In this document: positions 23,014 to 32,656 of the stretch, in pieces
Layout: the number at the start of each line of letters is the position of its first letter
Numbering within the stretch: position 1 is the first letter of the stretch
Source: Hungatella hathewayi WAL-18680
GTDB lineage: Bacteria > Bacillota > Clostridia > Lachnospirales > Lachnospiraceae
NCBI RefSeq assembly: GCF_000235505.1
Contig: NZ_JH379027.1
Coordinates: forward strand, 310,001 to 374,000
DNA: 64,000 nucleotides
Direction of reading: 5' to 3'
The notes under the pieces: generated by a model
What the model saw: only the letters and a program-made list of their open reading frames with translations
Database searches by the model: none
What the model was told of the DNA's origin: nothing
Position numbers and translations under genes: made by a program

Positions 23014-25611
23014 ATGGATAAAATTCAGTCTTTAAATGGAATCTGGAATTTACAGAAGGGAAATGATACCGCAAGCCGGATTCCGGCCGCCGTGCCGGGG
23101 ACAGTCCTGTCGGCGATGCTGAAGCATGGGGCGATAGAAGACCCTTTCTGGAGATGTAATGAATACCGGACACGGGAGTTTATGGCATCCGATTTTACAT
23201 ATGACAGGGAATTTACGGTGGAGTCGCTGGACTGTGACTCCGTTACCCTGGTGTGCGAGGGGCTTGATACCCTTGCCACGGTGGCGGTCAATGGAGTGGA
23301 GATTGCCAGAACGGATGACATGCACCGGACGTACCGGATAGAAGTGAAGAAATTTTTGAGGGCTGGGGTGAACCATATCTCCATCCGGTTTGACTCCGCC
23401 CTTGTGGCCGCCAGAAAAGAAGACGCGGAAAATGACATATTTTATGCATCCACCGGATGTATCCATGGAAATGCCGCCATTCGGAAGGCCCACTATATGT
23501 TCGGCTGGGACTGGGGCCCGCAGCTTCCTGACGCGGGGATATTCCGAAATATTTCTCTGGAATACAGAAGCCTGCCGAAGTTTGCGGATGTTTTAATAAA
23601 ACAGGAGCATGGCGGGGATGGAAGCGTGGCCTTGAAACTGTACACAGAGGTGGATTTCCTGGCGGAGAAACGGAACTTATCGGTTTCGATGTCCCCGGAA
23701 TCCAAGTGGACAGAGACAGAACTTTCTCTGGCCGTAACCATTGAGGACCCGGACGGGAACTGCATGGCGGAGATATACCCCTTCCAGAGAGAGATTTCCA
23801 TGGAAATCCCCAACCCACGGTTATGGTGGCCCAACGGAGTGGGAGAACATCCGCTCTATCAGGTGAGTGTGGAACTGAAAACTGGAGATGGCGTGGTCTG
23901 TGACATCTGTCGGAAAAGAATCGGGCTCCGGACCATTGACGTTTGCACGGATGCCCACGAATACGGCAGTGAGTTTGCCTTTGTCGTAAACGGAGTCAAA
24001 ATCTTCGCCATGGGCGCCAATTATATCCCGGAGGATATTCTTTTAAGCCGGGTGACCAAGGAGAGAACTTGCCGGCTGGTGAAGGACTGCGAGAGCGCAA
24101 ACTATAACTGCATCCGGGTCTGGGGCGGCGGTTACTACCCGGACGATTATTTCTATGATGCCTGCGACGAGGCCGGCATCATGGTCTGGCAGGATTTGAT
24201 GTTTGCCTGCAACGTGTATGCGCTGACGGAGCATTTTGAAGAAAATATCGTGGAGGAGACGAAGGACAATGTCCGCCGCCTGCGCCACCACCCCTGTCTG
24301 GCCTTGTGGTGTGGAAACAACGAGATGGAGTGGGGATGGGGCGATGAATGGGCCAGAATCAAGGGCCATCATCCGAGATATAAGGCGGATTACATCAAGA
24401 TATTTGAGTACATTCTCCCCAAGGCGTTGAAAAACTGCGACGATGTCACCTTCTACTGGCCGTCGTCTCCTTCCTCCGGCGGGAGTCTGGATGACCCCAA
24501 CGCCGTGAACCGGGGCGACCAGCATTACTGGGAGGTGTGGCATTCCGGAAAGCCGTTTACCGAGTACCGGAAAGAGTATTTCTCTTTCTGCTCGGAGTAT
24601 GGATTCCAGTCCTTCCCAGGGATGAAGACGATTGAGAGCTTCACTCTTTTGGAGGACAGAAATATCTTCAGCCAGGTGATGGAATCCCATCAGAAGAATG
24701 GGAGCGCCAACGGCAAGATACTGAATTACGTGGCCGATTATTTCCTGTATCCCAAGTCGCTGGGAGATTTGGCCTACATTTCCCAGGTATTGCAGCTGAA
24801 AGCGATACAGTACGGGGTAGAGCACTGGAGAAGAAACCGGGGGCGTTGTATGGGCTCCCTCTACTGGCAGATCAATGACTGCTGGCCGGTGGCATCCTGG
24901 GCGAGCATCGACTATTTCGGGCGATGGAAGGCCCTCCACTATGGAGCCAAACGGTTCTACGCGCCGGTTATGGTTTCGGCCTGTGAGAAGGAGGAGCTGT
25001 CATCGGAGATTGGCTACTTTGTGAATAACGATACGTTAGAGCCGGTTCAGGGAAGAGTGGAAGCGGCGCTGATTGACCAGGATTTTCAGGTTCTGTGGGA
25101 GCATACGGAAGATATCACGGTGGAGCCCATGTCAGTAGGACAGAGCTTTTCGGTAGATTACCGGAGTGTGGCCCCGAAGAGGATGGAAGAGCGGAAGGAA
25201 GAACAGCAGGCAGAGCGTCATGCAAAGCAGCAGGAAACGTGGGACGAAGAGAAGTCCTGCTTCTTTGCGAGAGTGAGACTCTATATTGGAGACACGCCGG
25301 TGTCAGAGCAGGTCACCCTGTTTGTGAAGCCGAAACATTTCCAATACCGGAAACCGGAGTATGTGATTGCGGTTACGGAGACAGAAGAGCAGTTTATAAT
25401 CCGGGTGAGAAGTTCCTCGTTTGCACAGTATGTGGAATTGGAGCTTGAGGAATTAGACGGCGTTTTCTCCGACAATTATTTTGACATCACCACCCCGGAG
25501 GGAGTGGAGGTATCGCTGCCGAAAACAGAGCTTCCCGAAGGATGTACGCTCAAGAATCTGGAGCGGCAGATTCGGGTGAGAAGCGTGGCGGACAGTTATG
25601 AAGTAGGATAA
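23014..25611 (+). CDS. Beta-mannosidase, glycoside hydrolase family 2
   Basis: Releases terminal beta-mannose from imported oligosaccharides. The 865-residue protein has the GH2 order: N-terminal sugar-binding domain (LNGIWNLQKGN, PGTVLSAML), immunoglobulin-like domain, and the catalytic barrel with acid/base Glu437 in WCGNNEMEW and nucleophile Glu528 in FCSEYGFQSF. These motifs fit GH2 beta-mannosidases better than beta-galactosidases. No signal peptide is present, so it acts in the cytoplasm. An unusual Lys/Glu/Gln-rich stretch (around 25180-25260, residues ~723-748) is inserted near the C-terminal domain. Confidence 0.88.
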   Translation: MDKIQSLNGIWNLQKGNDTASRIPAAVPGTVLSAMLKHGAIEDPFWRCNEYRTREFMASDFTYDREFTVESLDCDSVTLVCEGLDTLATVAVNGVEIARTDDMHRTYRIEVKKFLRAGVNHISIRFDSALVAARKEDAENDIFYASTGCIHGNAAIRKAHYMFGWDWGPQLPDAGIFRNISLEYRSLPKFADVLIKQEHGGDGSVALKLYTEVDFLAEKRNLSVSMSPESKWTETELSLAVTIEDPDGNCMAEIYPFQREISMEIPNPRLWWPNGVGEHPLYQVSVELKTGDGVVCDICRKRIGLRTIDVCTDAHEYGSEFAFVVNGVKIFAMGANYIPEDILLSRVTKERTCRLVKDCESANYNCIRVWGGGYYPDDYFYDACDEAGIMVWQDLMFACNVYALTEHFEENIVEETKDNVRRLRHHPCLALWCGNNEMEWGWGDEWARIKGHHPRYKADYIKIFEYILPKALKNCDDVTFYWPSSPSSGGSLDDPNAVNRGDQHYWEVWHSGKPFTEYRKEYFSFCSEYGFQSFPGMKTIESFTLLEDRNIFSQVMESHQKNGSANGKILNYVADYFLYPKSLGDLAYISQVLQLKAIQYGVEHWRRNRGRCMGSLYWQINDCWPVASWASIDYFGRWKALHYGAKRFYAPVMVSACEKEELSSEIGYFVNNDTLEPVQGRVEAALIDQDFQVLWEHTEDITVEPMSVGQSFSVDYRSVAPKRMEERKEEQQAERHAKQQETWDEEKSCFFARVRLYIGDTPVSEQVTLFVKPKHFQYRKPEYVIAVTETEEQFIIRVRSSSFAQYVELELEELDGVFSDNYFDITTPEGVEVSLPKTELPEGCTLKNLERQIRVRSVADSYEVG

Positions 25612-25657
25612 GACATTGCTAATCAAATAGAAAAATCAAAAAAGGAAGGTCTCTTTT

Positions 25658-26119
25658 ATGAACATTTATGAGAAATTAAAAGAATGCAACTTGACATTGC
25701 CGGAAGCGCCGGCTAAGGGCGGTCTTTATACGCCATGTATGGAATTTGGAGAGAATCTGGCATATATCTCCGGGTGCGGTCCGGCGATTGGAGATAAAAA
25801 ACCATGCGGCAAGCTGGGGAAAGAATACACCACCGAGGAGGGAATGGAATGGGCAAGAAATTCCATGCTGAATGTGCTGGCGGTTCTTGAGGCGCAGGTG
25901 GGTGATTTAAATAAGGTAAAGAAGGCGGTTAAAATCCTTGTCTTTGTGGCCAGTGACGACGAGTTTACAGAGCAGCCCATGGTGGCAAACGGAGCCAGCG
26001 CCCTGCTTGGCGAGCTGTTCGGGACGGAGAACCTGCCATCACGCTCCGCCATTGGCGTCAATGTCCTTCCCGGCAACATTCCGGTAGAAATTGAAGCAAT
26101 TTTCGAGCTGGAGAAATAG
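25658..26119 (+). CDS. RidA/YjgF/Rid-family enamine/imine deaminase
   Basis: Rid proteins hydrolyse reactive 2-aminoacrylate-type enamines and imines released by PLP dehydratases. The 153-residue protein resembles the wider RidA family (YISGCGP, a central charged segment and PSRSAIGVNVLPGNIPVEIEAIFEL). The conserved Arg before the Ser-Ala-Ile-Gly motif is present. Its location in a glycosidase operon next to a D-serine dehydratase-like gene and D-aminoacylase suggests it clears enamine products of D-amino-acid breakdown. That is inference. Confidence 0.82.
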   Translation: MNIYEKLKECNLTLPEAPAKGGLYTPCMEFGENLAYISGCGPAIGDKKPCGKLGKEYTTEEGMEWARNSMLNVLAVLEAQVGDLNKVKKAVKILVFVASDDEFTEQPMVANGASALLGELFGTENLPSRSAIGVNVLPGNIPVEIEAIFELEK

Positions 26120-26161
26120 GTAACCGAAGCATACAATTCCGCAGATTATGGAGGTTTCATC

Positions 26162-28525
26162 ATGAATGAGTTGTTTCAAAAAAGTTTGAGAGAATCGTTG
26201 TATGTGCATTATCCGTTAAAACCGGAGCAGGACAGAAGCATTGAGGGAAAGAATCTGAAAAAGGAAGTCACGAGTTCCATTCCGCTCTGGGATGGGGAGA
26301 GTATGGACTGCTGGAGCTTTGAGGGAGAAGGCGAAGTGGAGATTCGGGAAAAGGGCGTGCTGCATCTGCACACCTGGTCGAGAGCGGACCACTGGCCGGA
26401 CACGGAGGTCCGTGCCCATGACGCGGCCGGCGGGGCCTATGCCACCTTCGGAAGCTATATTCCCAAGCTGGATGTCAGCGGACTTGACCTGTCCGTGGGC
26501 AACCGGATTTATTTTAAAATCAAACCGGAGTGCGAGGGAAACCGAAGCCCCATCGTGCGGGTGGGATTTACTAACAACGGGGTTATCAAGATTCCGGACG
26601 CCTATTCCAGAGAAGGCTACAACGCCATGAACTTAAAGAACCATGAGTGGAATGAATGTGTCTGGGAGATTGACGCCATTGCCCATGATAAGATTGAGGA
26701 GATTTCCTTTAATATCCACCGCTACGGCAAGGACGTGTCCACCGGCGATAACATGTATTTCGAGTTAAAGGACATTTACTTCCAGGAAGTGGAGCCCAAT
26801 GTGGTTCACGGCTGGCAGTGCGGCAAGGAGAGGGCGGCTTACTCCACCACCGGATATTTTACGGACGGTGACAAGACGGCCATTGTGAATACGGATGCGG
26901 AGACATTTGAGATTGTCCATGCGGCTGACGGCTCCGTGGCATACCGGGGCGATATCAAACGGGTGCAGGGGCAGGCCGGCGAGTTTGGCGTGATTGATTT
27001 TACGGAGCTTCGGACGGATGGGGAGTACCGGATACGGTTTGGCAGTACGGAGACCGAAACCTTCCACATCGGCCAGGATATTCTGGTGCCAAGTCTCTGG
27101 AAGCTGATTAACTTCCTGTACTGCGAGCGATGCGGCTACCCGGTTCCAAACTGCCACGGCGCCTGCCATCAGGATGTCTATGCGGACCACAACGGGGTGA
27201 GAATGATTTTCAATGGCGGCTGGCATGACGCGGCGGACGTCTCCCAGCAGACCATGCAGAGTGCCGAGATTCTGGACGCCATGATGGCGTCGGCAAAAGA
27301 GGCCCGGAAATTCGATGAGATGCTTTACTTAAGAATGATGGAGGAGGCAAACTGGGGTCTCGACTTTATCCTGAGAATGCGTTTCGGGGACGGATACCGG
27401 ACTTCCCACGCGGCTCTCAGAAGATGGACCGACGGATTGATGGGCAATATGGATGATGTGATTGCCGACGTCAACAACCGCTCCTTTGAAAACTTTGTGT
27501 TTGCGGCTGTGGAAGCGGGCGCGGCGGAAGCTTTCGGGGAGAGAGACCCGGAGCTGGCCTGGAAATGTCTGGACGTGGCGAAGGAAGATTTTATGTTTGC
27601 GGATGAGCGGTTCCGTAAGGTAGGACTGGAAGAGCCTCACATGGTAGAGCACACAGCCGGGGCCAGTCTCTCTCAGTATTATTCTGCGGCTGCGTGGGCG
27701 GCGGCAAGACTGTATAAGATGACAAAGGAAGACCGGTTCGCTGCATTTGCGAAAGAGTATGCGGATAAAATTGTGGCCTGCCAGGAGACTGGCGATGAGA
27801 CGCCGATGAACGGATATTTCTACCGGGATGAGACGAAGAAGCACATTGTGCATTTCTCCCATCAGGCCAGAGACCATGTGTTTGTCATGGCGCTGGCAGA
27901 GGTCTGCGAGGCCTTGAAGGGCCATGAGAAGATTGAGGCCTGGGAGCAGGCGATGAAGCTGCACGGGGAGTATCTGAAGAAGCTGAAGGTCTATACACAG
28001 CCCTACGGAATGCTTCCGGCCGGCATTCATCATATCTCCGAGATTGATGACAAGGCCACTTTCGATGTGCTTCATCCTACTGCTGAATATGAGGCGGAGA
28101 AGGCCAACTATAAGGAGCAGCTGGAAAATGGTATCGACCTTGGAAACGGATATTATATTAGAAGATTCCCGGTATGGTTCTCATACAGAGGGAACTCGGC
28201 TATCCAGCTGTCCATGGGAAAAGCGGCTTCTATTTTAGGACAGTATTTTGGTGACAGGGAATTGATTGAGATTGGCCGCGAGCAGCTCTACTGGGCTCTG
28301 GGCAAAAATCCGTTCACCCAGTCCCTCATGTACGGCGAGGGCGACAACTACGGTCAGGAATACACCGCTCTTCTTGGCGAGACGGTGGGAGAAATGCCAG
28401 TAGGCGTTCAGACCAGAAGAAATGAGGACCTTCCATACTGGCCTCAGGCGAATATCGCCACATACCGCGAAGTATGGACCACGCCGCCAGGACGTTTCAT
28501 GGCAATTGCGGCGGACGTGATGTAA
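26162..28525 (+). CDS. Cytoplasmic glycoside hydrolase family 9 protein with N-terminal beta-sandwich domains
   Basis: A 787-residue GH9-like enzyme. Residues ~1-220 form a carbohydrate-binding-like beta region, ~225-305 an Ig-like CelD_N domain, and the rest an (alpha/alpha)6 barrel. The catalytic base motif, normally D-A-G-D, appears as GGWHDAADVS (Asp356, Asp359), and the acid Glu770 lies in TYREVWTTPPG near the end. LYWALGKNPF matches the GH9 C-terminal signature but the following H-H-R motif is absent. There is no signal peptide or dockerin, unlike secreted cellulases, so it probably trims imported oligosaccharides (beta-glucosidase or glucosaminidase type). It is last in the operon. Confidence 0.78.
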   Translation: MNELFQKSLRESLYVHYPLKPEQDRSIEGKNLKKEVTSSIPLWDGESMDCWSFEGEGEVEIREKGVLHLHTWSRADHWPDTEVRAHDAAGGAYATFGSYIPKLDVSGLDLSVGNRIYFKIKPECEGNRSPIVRVGFTNNGVIKIPDAYSREGYNAMNLKNHEWNECVWEIDAIAHDKIEEISFNIHRYGKDVSTGDNMYFELKDIYFQEVEPNVVHGWQCGKERAAYSTTGYFTDGDKTAIVNTDAETFEIVHAADGSVAYRGDIKRVQGQAGEFGVIDFTELRTDGEYRIRFGSTETETFHIGQDILVPSLWKLINFLYCERCGYPVPNCHGACHQDVYADHNGVRMIFNGGWHDAADVSQQTMQSAEILDAMMASAKEARKFDEMLYLRMMEEANWGLDFILRMRFGDGYRTSHAALRRWTDGLMGNMDDVIADVNNRSFENFVFAAVEAGAAEAFGERDPELAWKCLDVAKEDFMFADERFRKVGLEEPHMVEHTAGASLSQYYSAAAWAAARLYKMTKEDRFAAFAKEYADKIVACQETGDETPMNGYFYRDETKKHIVHFSHQARDHVFVMALAEVCEALKGHEKIEAWEQAMKLHGEYLKKLKVYTQPYGMLPAGIHHISEIDDKATFDVLHPTAEYEAEKANYKEQLENGIDLGNGYYIRRFPVWFSYRGNSAIQLSMGKAASILGQYFGDRELIEIGREQLYWALGKNPFTQSLMYGEGDNYGQEYTALLGETVGEMPVGVQTRRNEDLPYWPQANIATYREVWTTPPGRFMAIAADVM

Positions 28526-28530
28526 GAAAG

Positions 28531-28577
28531 AAAAAGGAGCTGCGCACGGATTACTGAGTGCGACAGCTCCTTTTTTA
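28531..28577. terminator. Bidirectional terminator after the GH9 gene
   Basis: Arms AAAAAGGAGCTG and CAGCTCCTTTTTT with an inner GCAC/GTGC pairing. T-runs occur on both strands, so it can also end the minus-strand gene that stops at 28581. Confidence 0.85.
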
Positions 28578-28580
28578 TGT

Positions 28581-29003
28581 CTATCTCATAAGCGGCATAC
28601 TTCCGGTCAGCTTGTTGACCAGCTTTTTGGGGCCGCAGATGGCCAGGCCGTAGTAGGACATGTCCGGGGTTTCGGTCTGGGAGGCTTTGAGGGTGAAATC
28701 GTCGTAGTGGTTGCAGGTCTGGGCCACCTCGGAGAAATCGACCACAATCAGCTCGGCAAAGTCGGGCTGGTAGAGCTGCTGGCGGAGGTCCCTGATTTTC
28801 TCCCGGTCAGCTTTTAAGATGGGGACGGGAATCTGGATGATTCCCAGATGGGAGTTGCCGGTTTTGTCGGTGACGTCGGGCCCGACACTCTCTGGGATGT
28901 GGCGGCCCAGGGTGATGCCCATGATTGCTGCGGTGTTGGCGATGATTCCGAGAGGAAGCTCGCTGTCTATGACCATAACGCATTTTTTCTCCAGTATATC
29001 CAT
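28581..29003 (-). CDS. DUF2000 family protein
   Basis: A 140-residue protein of unknown function. The first part (KCVMVIDSELPLGIIANTAA, then IMGITLGR) matches the DUF2000 pattern, seen in small cytoplasmic proteins. No catalytic motif is evident. Start at 29003 is set by AAGGAG nine bases upstream; the open frame runs 26 codons further without a site. It lies between the GH9 operon and trpA on the minus strand, separated from trpA by a hairpin, so it is probably its own unit. Confidence 0.65.
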   Translation of the reverse strand: MDILEKKCVMVIDSELPLGIIANTAAIMGITLGRHIPESVGPDVTDKTGNSHLGIIQIPVPILKADREKIRDLRQQLYQPDFAELIVVDFSEVAQTCNHYDDFTLKASQTETPDMSYYGLAICGPKKLVNKLTGSMPLMR

Positions 29004-29078
29004 ATCATAATACTCCTTTTTCGACGTTATATACCTGTATTGTAGTCCCAAGGAGTGAAAAATTCTTGTATGATATGA

Positions 29079-29116
29079 CACCGGCCCGTCTTACTGACAG
29101 ATAAGACGGGCCGGTG
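29079..29116 (-). terminator. Hairpin at the end of the trp operon
   Basis: Perfect 15-bp arms CACCGGCCCGTCTTA and TAAGACGGGCCGGTG with an 8-base loop. It lies just after trpA on the minus strand; the tail is AT-rich rather than a clean T-run. Confidence 0.65.
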
Positions 29117-29144
29117 CCGGTATAATTATATACTTGTATCCGTG

Positions 29145-29915
29145 TCAGGAAATAGCCGCTTTCATAGCCTTGACGTAGTCGCAGACCGGAGCAATACAGC
29201 CCGTGCCATACTGTGCGACAATGCGGACAATGGCGCTTCCCACGATGACTCCATCGGCGGAGGCGGCCATTTTCTTTGCCTGCTCCGGGGTGGAGATGCC
29301 GAATCCAATGGCGCAGGGAATGTCGCTTTCCTTCTTCACAAGGGAAACCATTTCCCCGATATCCGTGGTAATCTCTGTCCGAACCCCAGTCACGCCCATG
29401 GAGGAAACGCAGTAGACAAACCCTTCGGCCTCCCTGGCAATGGCCGCAATCCGCTCCTTCGAGGTGGGAGCAATCAGGGAAATGAGTTCGATATCGTACT
29501 GATGACAGTAGGGGAGCAGTTCCTGCTTTTCCTCAAACGGCATATCCGGCACAATCAGGGCGTCAACCCCACACTCCTTACATTTGGCAAGAAAACGCTC
29601 CGCCCCGTATACAAAGATGGGATTGATATAGGTCATAAAAGCCAGCGGAGTGTCCATCCTCTCCCGGATGCGTTTCACCATCTCAAATATCTTATCGGTG
29701 GTAGTGCCGGAAGCCAGCGCCCGCATGTCGGCCTCCTGAATCACAATTCCCTCCGCAATCGGGTCTGAAAATGGAATCCCGATTTCAATTAGGTCGGCTC
29801 CGGCTTCCGCCATGGCCGGTATCAGCCGTTCCGTTGTCTCCAGATTCGGGTCCCCGGCGGTCACAAACGGGATAAATGCTTTTCCATTCTGAAATACATC
29901 ACTGACTCTACTCAT
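29145..29915 (-). CDS. trpA: Tryptophan synthase alpha subunit
   Basis: Cleaves indole-3-glycerol phosphate to indole and glyceraldehyde 3-phosphate and channels indole to TrpB. The 256-residue TIM barrel has catalytic Glu44 in [11 protein letters not shown] and the second catalytic Asp in VPDMPFEE. It overlaps the trpB stop by 8 bp, the usual coupling. It is the last gene of trpEGDCFBA. Confidence 0.97.
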   Translation of the reverse strand: MSRVSDVFQNGKAFIPFVTAGDPNLETTERLIPAMAEAGADLIEIGIPFSDPIAEGIVIQEADMRALASGTTTDKIFEMVKRIRERMDTPLAFMTYINPIFVYGAERFLAKCKECGVDALIVPDMPFEEKQELLPYCHQYDIELISLIAPTSKERIAAIAREAEGFVYCVSSMGVTGVRTEITTDIGEMVSLVKKESDIPCAIGFGISTPEQAKKMAASADGVIVGSAIVRIVAQYGTGCIAPVCDYVKAMKAAIS

Positions 29916-31092
29916 AGATATTCACCCCCATATATCTGGCGATTGCCGCCACGTCTTTGTCTCCACGTCCTGATAAGTTAATCACGATAATGTCATCCTT
30001 GCTCATACCCGGCGCCACTTTTCTTGCGTAGGATACGGCATGGGCGCTCTCGATAGCCGGGATAATGCCCTCCATCCGGGAGAGATACTGGAAGGCATCC
30101 ACCGCCTCGTCGTCCGTTACAGGCACGTAGGAAGCCCGGCCGGTATCGTGTAAGTTGGCGTGCTCCGGCCCGATGCCCGGGTAGTCAAGCCCGGCGGAGA
30201 TGGAGTAAACCGGTGCAATCTGCCCGTACTCATCCTGACAGAAATAGGATTTCATGCCGTGGAAAATGCCGAGAGAGCCCTTGCAGATCGTGGCGGCGTG
30301 CTGCTCGGTTTCTACGCCCTTCCCTGCGGCCTCACAGCCTACCAGCGCCACGGACGGCTCGTTGATAAATTCATAAAAGGCCCCCATAGCATTGCTGCCG
30401 CCGCCCACACAGGCAATCACCATGCTGGGTAGTTTCCCCTCGGCTTTCAGAAGCTGCTCCCGGATTTCCCTTCCGATAATGCTCTGGAAATCCCGGACAA
30501 TGGTGGGAAACGGGTGAGGACCCATAACGGAGCCAAGCACATAGTGGGTGTCCTCCACCCGGTTGGTCCATTCCCTCATGGTCTCATTGACGGCGTCCTT
30601 CAAGGTCTGGGTGCCGCTGGTGACCGGGTGGACTTTAGCGCCAAGCAGCTGCATGCGGAAGACGTTTAACGCCTGCCGGTCCGTATCCTCCTTGCCCATA
30701 AAGACTTCGCACTCCATGCCCAGCAGGGCCGCGGCGGTAGCGGTGGCCACACCGTGCTGGCCGGCGCCTGTCTCGGCAATCACGCGGGTCTTGCCCATTT
30801 TTTTGGCCAGAAGCACCTGTCCCAGGGCGTTGTTAATCTTGTGGGAGCCGGTGTGGTTTAAATCCTCCCGCTTTAAGTAGATTTTGGCTCCGCCCAAATC
30901 CTTTGTCATCTTCTCCGCATAATAGAGAAGGGAAGGGCGGCCGGTATAGTTTTTGTGAAGGTCATTGAGCTCGGCGATAAACTCCGGGTCTTTACTGTAT
31001 TTGTTGTAGGCGGCTTCCAGCTCCTGAACCGCGCTCATTAAGGTTTCGGGGACGAACTGTCCGCCGTGCTGTCCGAATTTTCCAACTGACAT
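29908..31092 (-). CDS. trpB: Tryptophan synthase beta subunit
   Basis: PLP enzyme joining indole and serine to form tryptophan, as the alpha2-beta2 complex with TrpA. The 394-residue protein has the PLP lysine Lys85 in HTGSHKINN and the phosphate-binding GGGSNAMG loop. AAAGGAG lies before the start. Length and motifs are those of TrpB1, the TrpA-partnered form. Confidence 0.97.
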   Translation of the reverse strand: MSVGKFGQHGGQFVPETLMSAVQELEAAYNKYSKDPEFIAELNDLHKNYTGRPSLLYYAEKMTKDLGGAKIYLKREDLNHTGSHKINNALGQVLLAKKMGKTRVIAETGAGQHGVATATAAALLGMECEVFMGKEDTDRQALNVFRMQLLGAKVHPVTSGTQTLKDAVNETMREWTNRVEDTHYVLGSVMGPHPFPTIVRDFQSIIGREIREQLLKAEGKLPSMVIACVGGGSNAMGAFYEFINEPSVALVGCEAAGKGVETEQHAATICKGSLGIFHGMKSYFCQDEYGQIAPVYSISAGLDYPGIGPEHANLHDTGRASYVPVTDDEAVDAFQYLSRMEGIIPAIESAHAVSYARKVAPGMSKDDIIVINLSGRGDKDVAAIARYMGVNIYE

Positions 31093-31140
31093 AGTGATTT
31101 CTCCTTTTATTGATTCGATATGGTTTCGTTATGAAGGGTT

Positions 31141-31776
31141 TTAAAATAAAGTTTGAGTCGTATTCCGGTTGTAAGCCCGGATGGTCTCGACAACCCGCCT
31201 GATTTTGTCCGGGTCTTTCCGCCCGTCCGTCTCCACGCCGCTGCTGATATCCAGGCAGAAGGCCGGTGTCCGGGCGGCCTGGATGATGTTGTCGGGAGTC
31301 AGCCCGCCTGCCAGAAAGTAGGGCCGTTCCATAGGGGGAATGCAGGACCAGTCAAAGGTCTGACCGCTTCCGCCGTAGGCGTCTTTTGTGTAGGTGTCAA
31401 ACAGCAGATAGTCGCTTGGGACTGAGAAGGCCCGGTGGATGTCATCAGTTGTCCGTACCCGGACGGCCCGAATCACGGGTGCCTTTGTTTTGGCCTTCAG
31501 CTCCAGTATCATCTGCTCCGGCTCATCCCCGTGAAGTTGAATCATGTCAATGATTCCGGCTTCCGCCAGAGAAAGAATCCTGTCGACAGATTCATTGACA
31601 AAGACACCGATGGCCTGGATACCGGGGGCCAGATGATCTTTCATAGCCGCCGCCTGGGAAGCCGTCACCTGGCGTTTGCCCGGAGCAAAGACGAAGCCGA
31701 TATAATCCGGCCGAGCTTCATTGACGGCCTGGATGTCTTCCAGTGTGCGGAGACCGCAGATTTTTATGTTAACCAT
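31141..31776 (-). CDS. trpF: Phosphoribosylanthranilate isomerase
   Basis: Third step of tryptophan synthesis, an Amadori rearrangement of phosphoribosylanthranilate. The 211-residue TIM barrel has catalytic Cys7 in KICGL and the general acid Asp in LFDTYTKD. It lies between trpC and trpB in the operon and is separate from trpC, as in most Firmicutes. The ribosome site is not strong, so coupling with trpC is possible. Confidence 0.95.
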   Translation of the reverse strand: MVNIKICGLRTLEDIQAVNEARPDYIGFVFAPGKRQVTASQAAAMKDHLAPGIQAIGVFVNESVDRILSLAEAGIIDMIQLHGDEPEQMILELKAKTKAPVIRAVRVRTTDDIHRAFSVPSDYLLFDTYTKDAYGGSGQTFDWSCIPPMERPYFLAGGLTPDNIIQAARTPAFCLDISSGVETDGRKDPDKIRRVVETIRAYNRNTTQTLF

Positions 31777-31840
31777 ATCCGATATCCATACCCTTTCCAG
31801 TGTTTTATAAAGCCAATGAAATATTTAATTGAATCAAGTA

Positions 31841-32629
31841 TTACATCAAATAACATCCCGAACGAAGCTTATCAAGCTCCAGTTTTTTATTCACCGAGCG
31901 CATCAGCGTCTCCCCGATGAGAACCGCGTTGACGCCCGCCTCATAGAGCACATGGATGTCTGCCGCCGTCCGGATACCGCTCTCCGCCACAAACAGAATT
32001 TCCGGCGGAACCAGGGAGCGCAGCTGGATGGAGTTGTTGAAATCCACCTCAAAGGTTTTCAGATTCCGGTTATTGATTCCGATAATCCGCGCGCCCGCCT
32101 CACGGGCCGATAAAACCTCCTCCTTGGTGTGTGCCTCGACCAGTGCACTGAGGCCAAGCCTGTCGCAGACATTTATATAAGAAGAAAGTGTTTCCGTATC
32201 TAGCAGAGAGCAGATTAACAGCACCGCGTCGGCGCCGATGACCTTCGCCTCATAAATCTGATACTCATCAACAGTAAAATCCTTACGGAGTAGGGGGATT
32301 TGTACCGTGTTTTTTATCTCCGTCAGGTATTGATTGCAGCCCATAAAGTAATCCGGCTCCGTCAGCACCGAGATGGCGGAAGCGCCTGCCATCTCGTAAT
32401 CTCTGGCAATCTCCGTGTAGGGAAAGTTGGGGGCGATGACTCCTTTGGAGGGAGACGCCTTCTTCACCTCACAGATAAAAGCCATGTCAGGGCGATTGAT
32501 GGCCTGCTCAAAGGGGAACTCTCTTTTCGGCAGAGCCAGAGCCTTTTCTTTCATTTCTTCCAGCGGACATCGTTTCTTTGCTTCCAGTACCCGCAGCCTT
32601 GCGGTATCTGCTATGGCGTCCAATATCAT
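31841..32629 (-). CDS. trpC: Indole-3-glycerol phosphate synthase
   Basis: Fourth step of tryptophan synthesis. The 262-residue TIM barrel has the FICEVKKASPSKG strand with catalytic Lys, LLRKDFTVDEYQI and the VAESGI phosphate segment. I choose ATG 32629, preceded by GAGGTGA; the open frame starts six codons upstream. Confidence 0.95.
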   Translation of the reverse strand: MILDAIADTARLRVLEAKKRCPLEEMKEKALALPKREFPFEQAINRPDMAFICEVKKASPSKGVIAPNFPYTEIARDYEMAGASAISVLTEPDYFMGCNQYLTEIKNTVQIPLLRKDFTVDEYQIYEAKVIGADAVLLICSLLDTETLSSYINVCDRLGLSALVEAHTKEEVLSAREAGARIIGINNRNLKTFEVDFNNSIQLRSLVPPEILFVAESGIRTAADIHVLYEAGVNAVLIGETLMRSVNKKLELDKLRSGCYLM

Positions 32630-32656
32630 ATCTTCACCTCGTATCATTTGCAGCGT

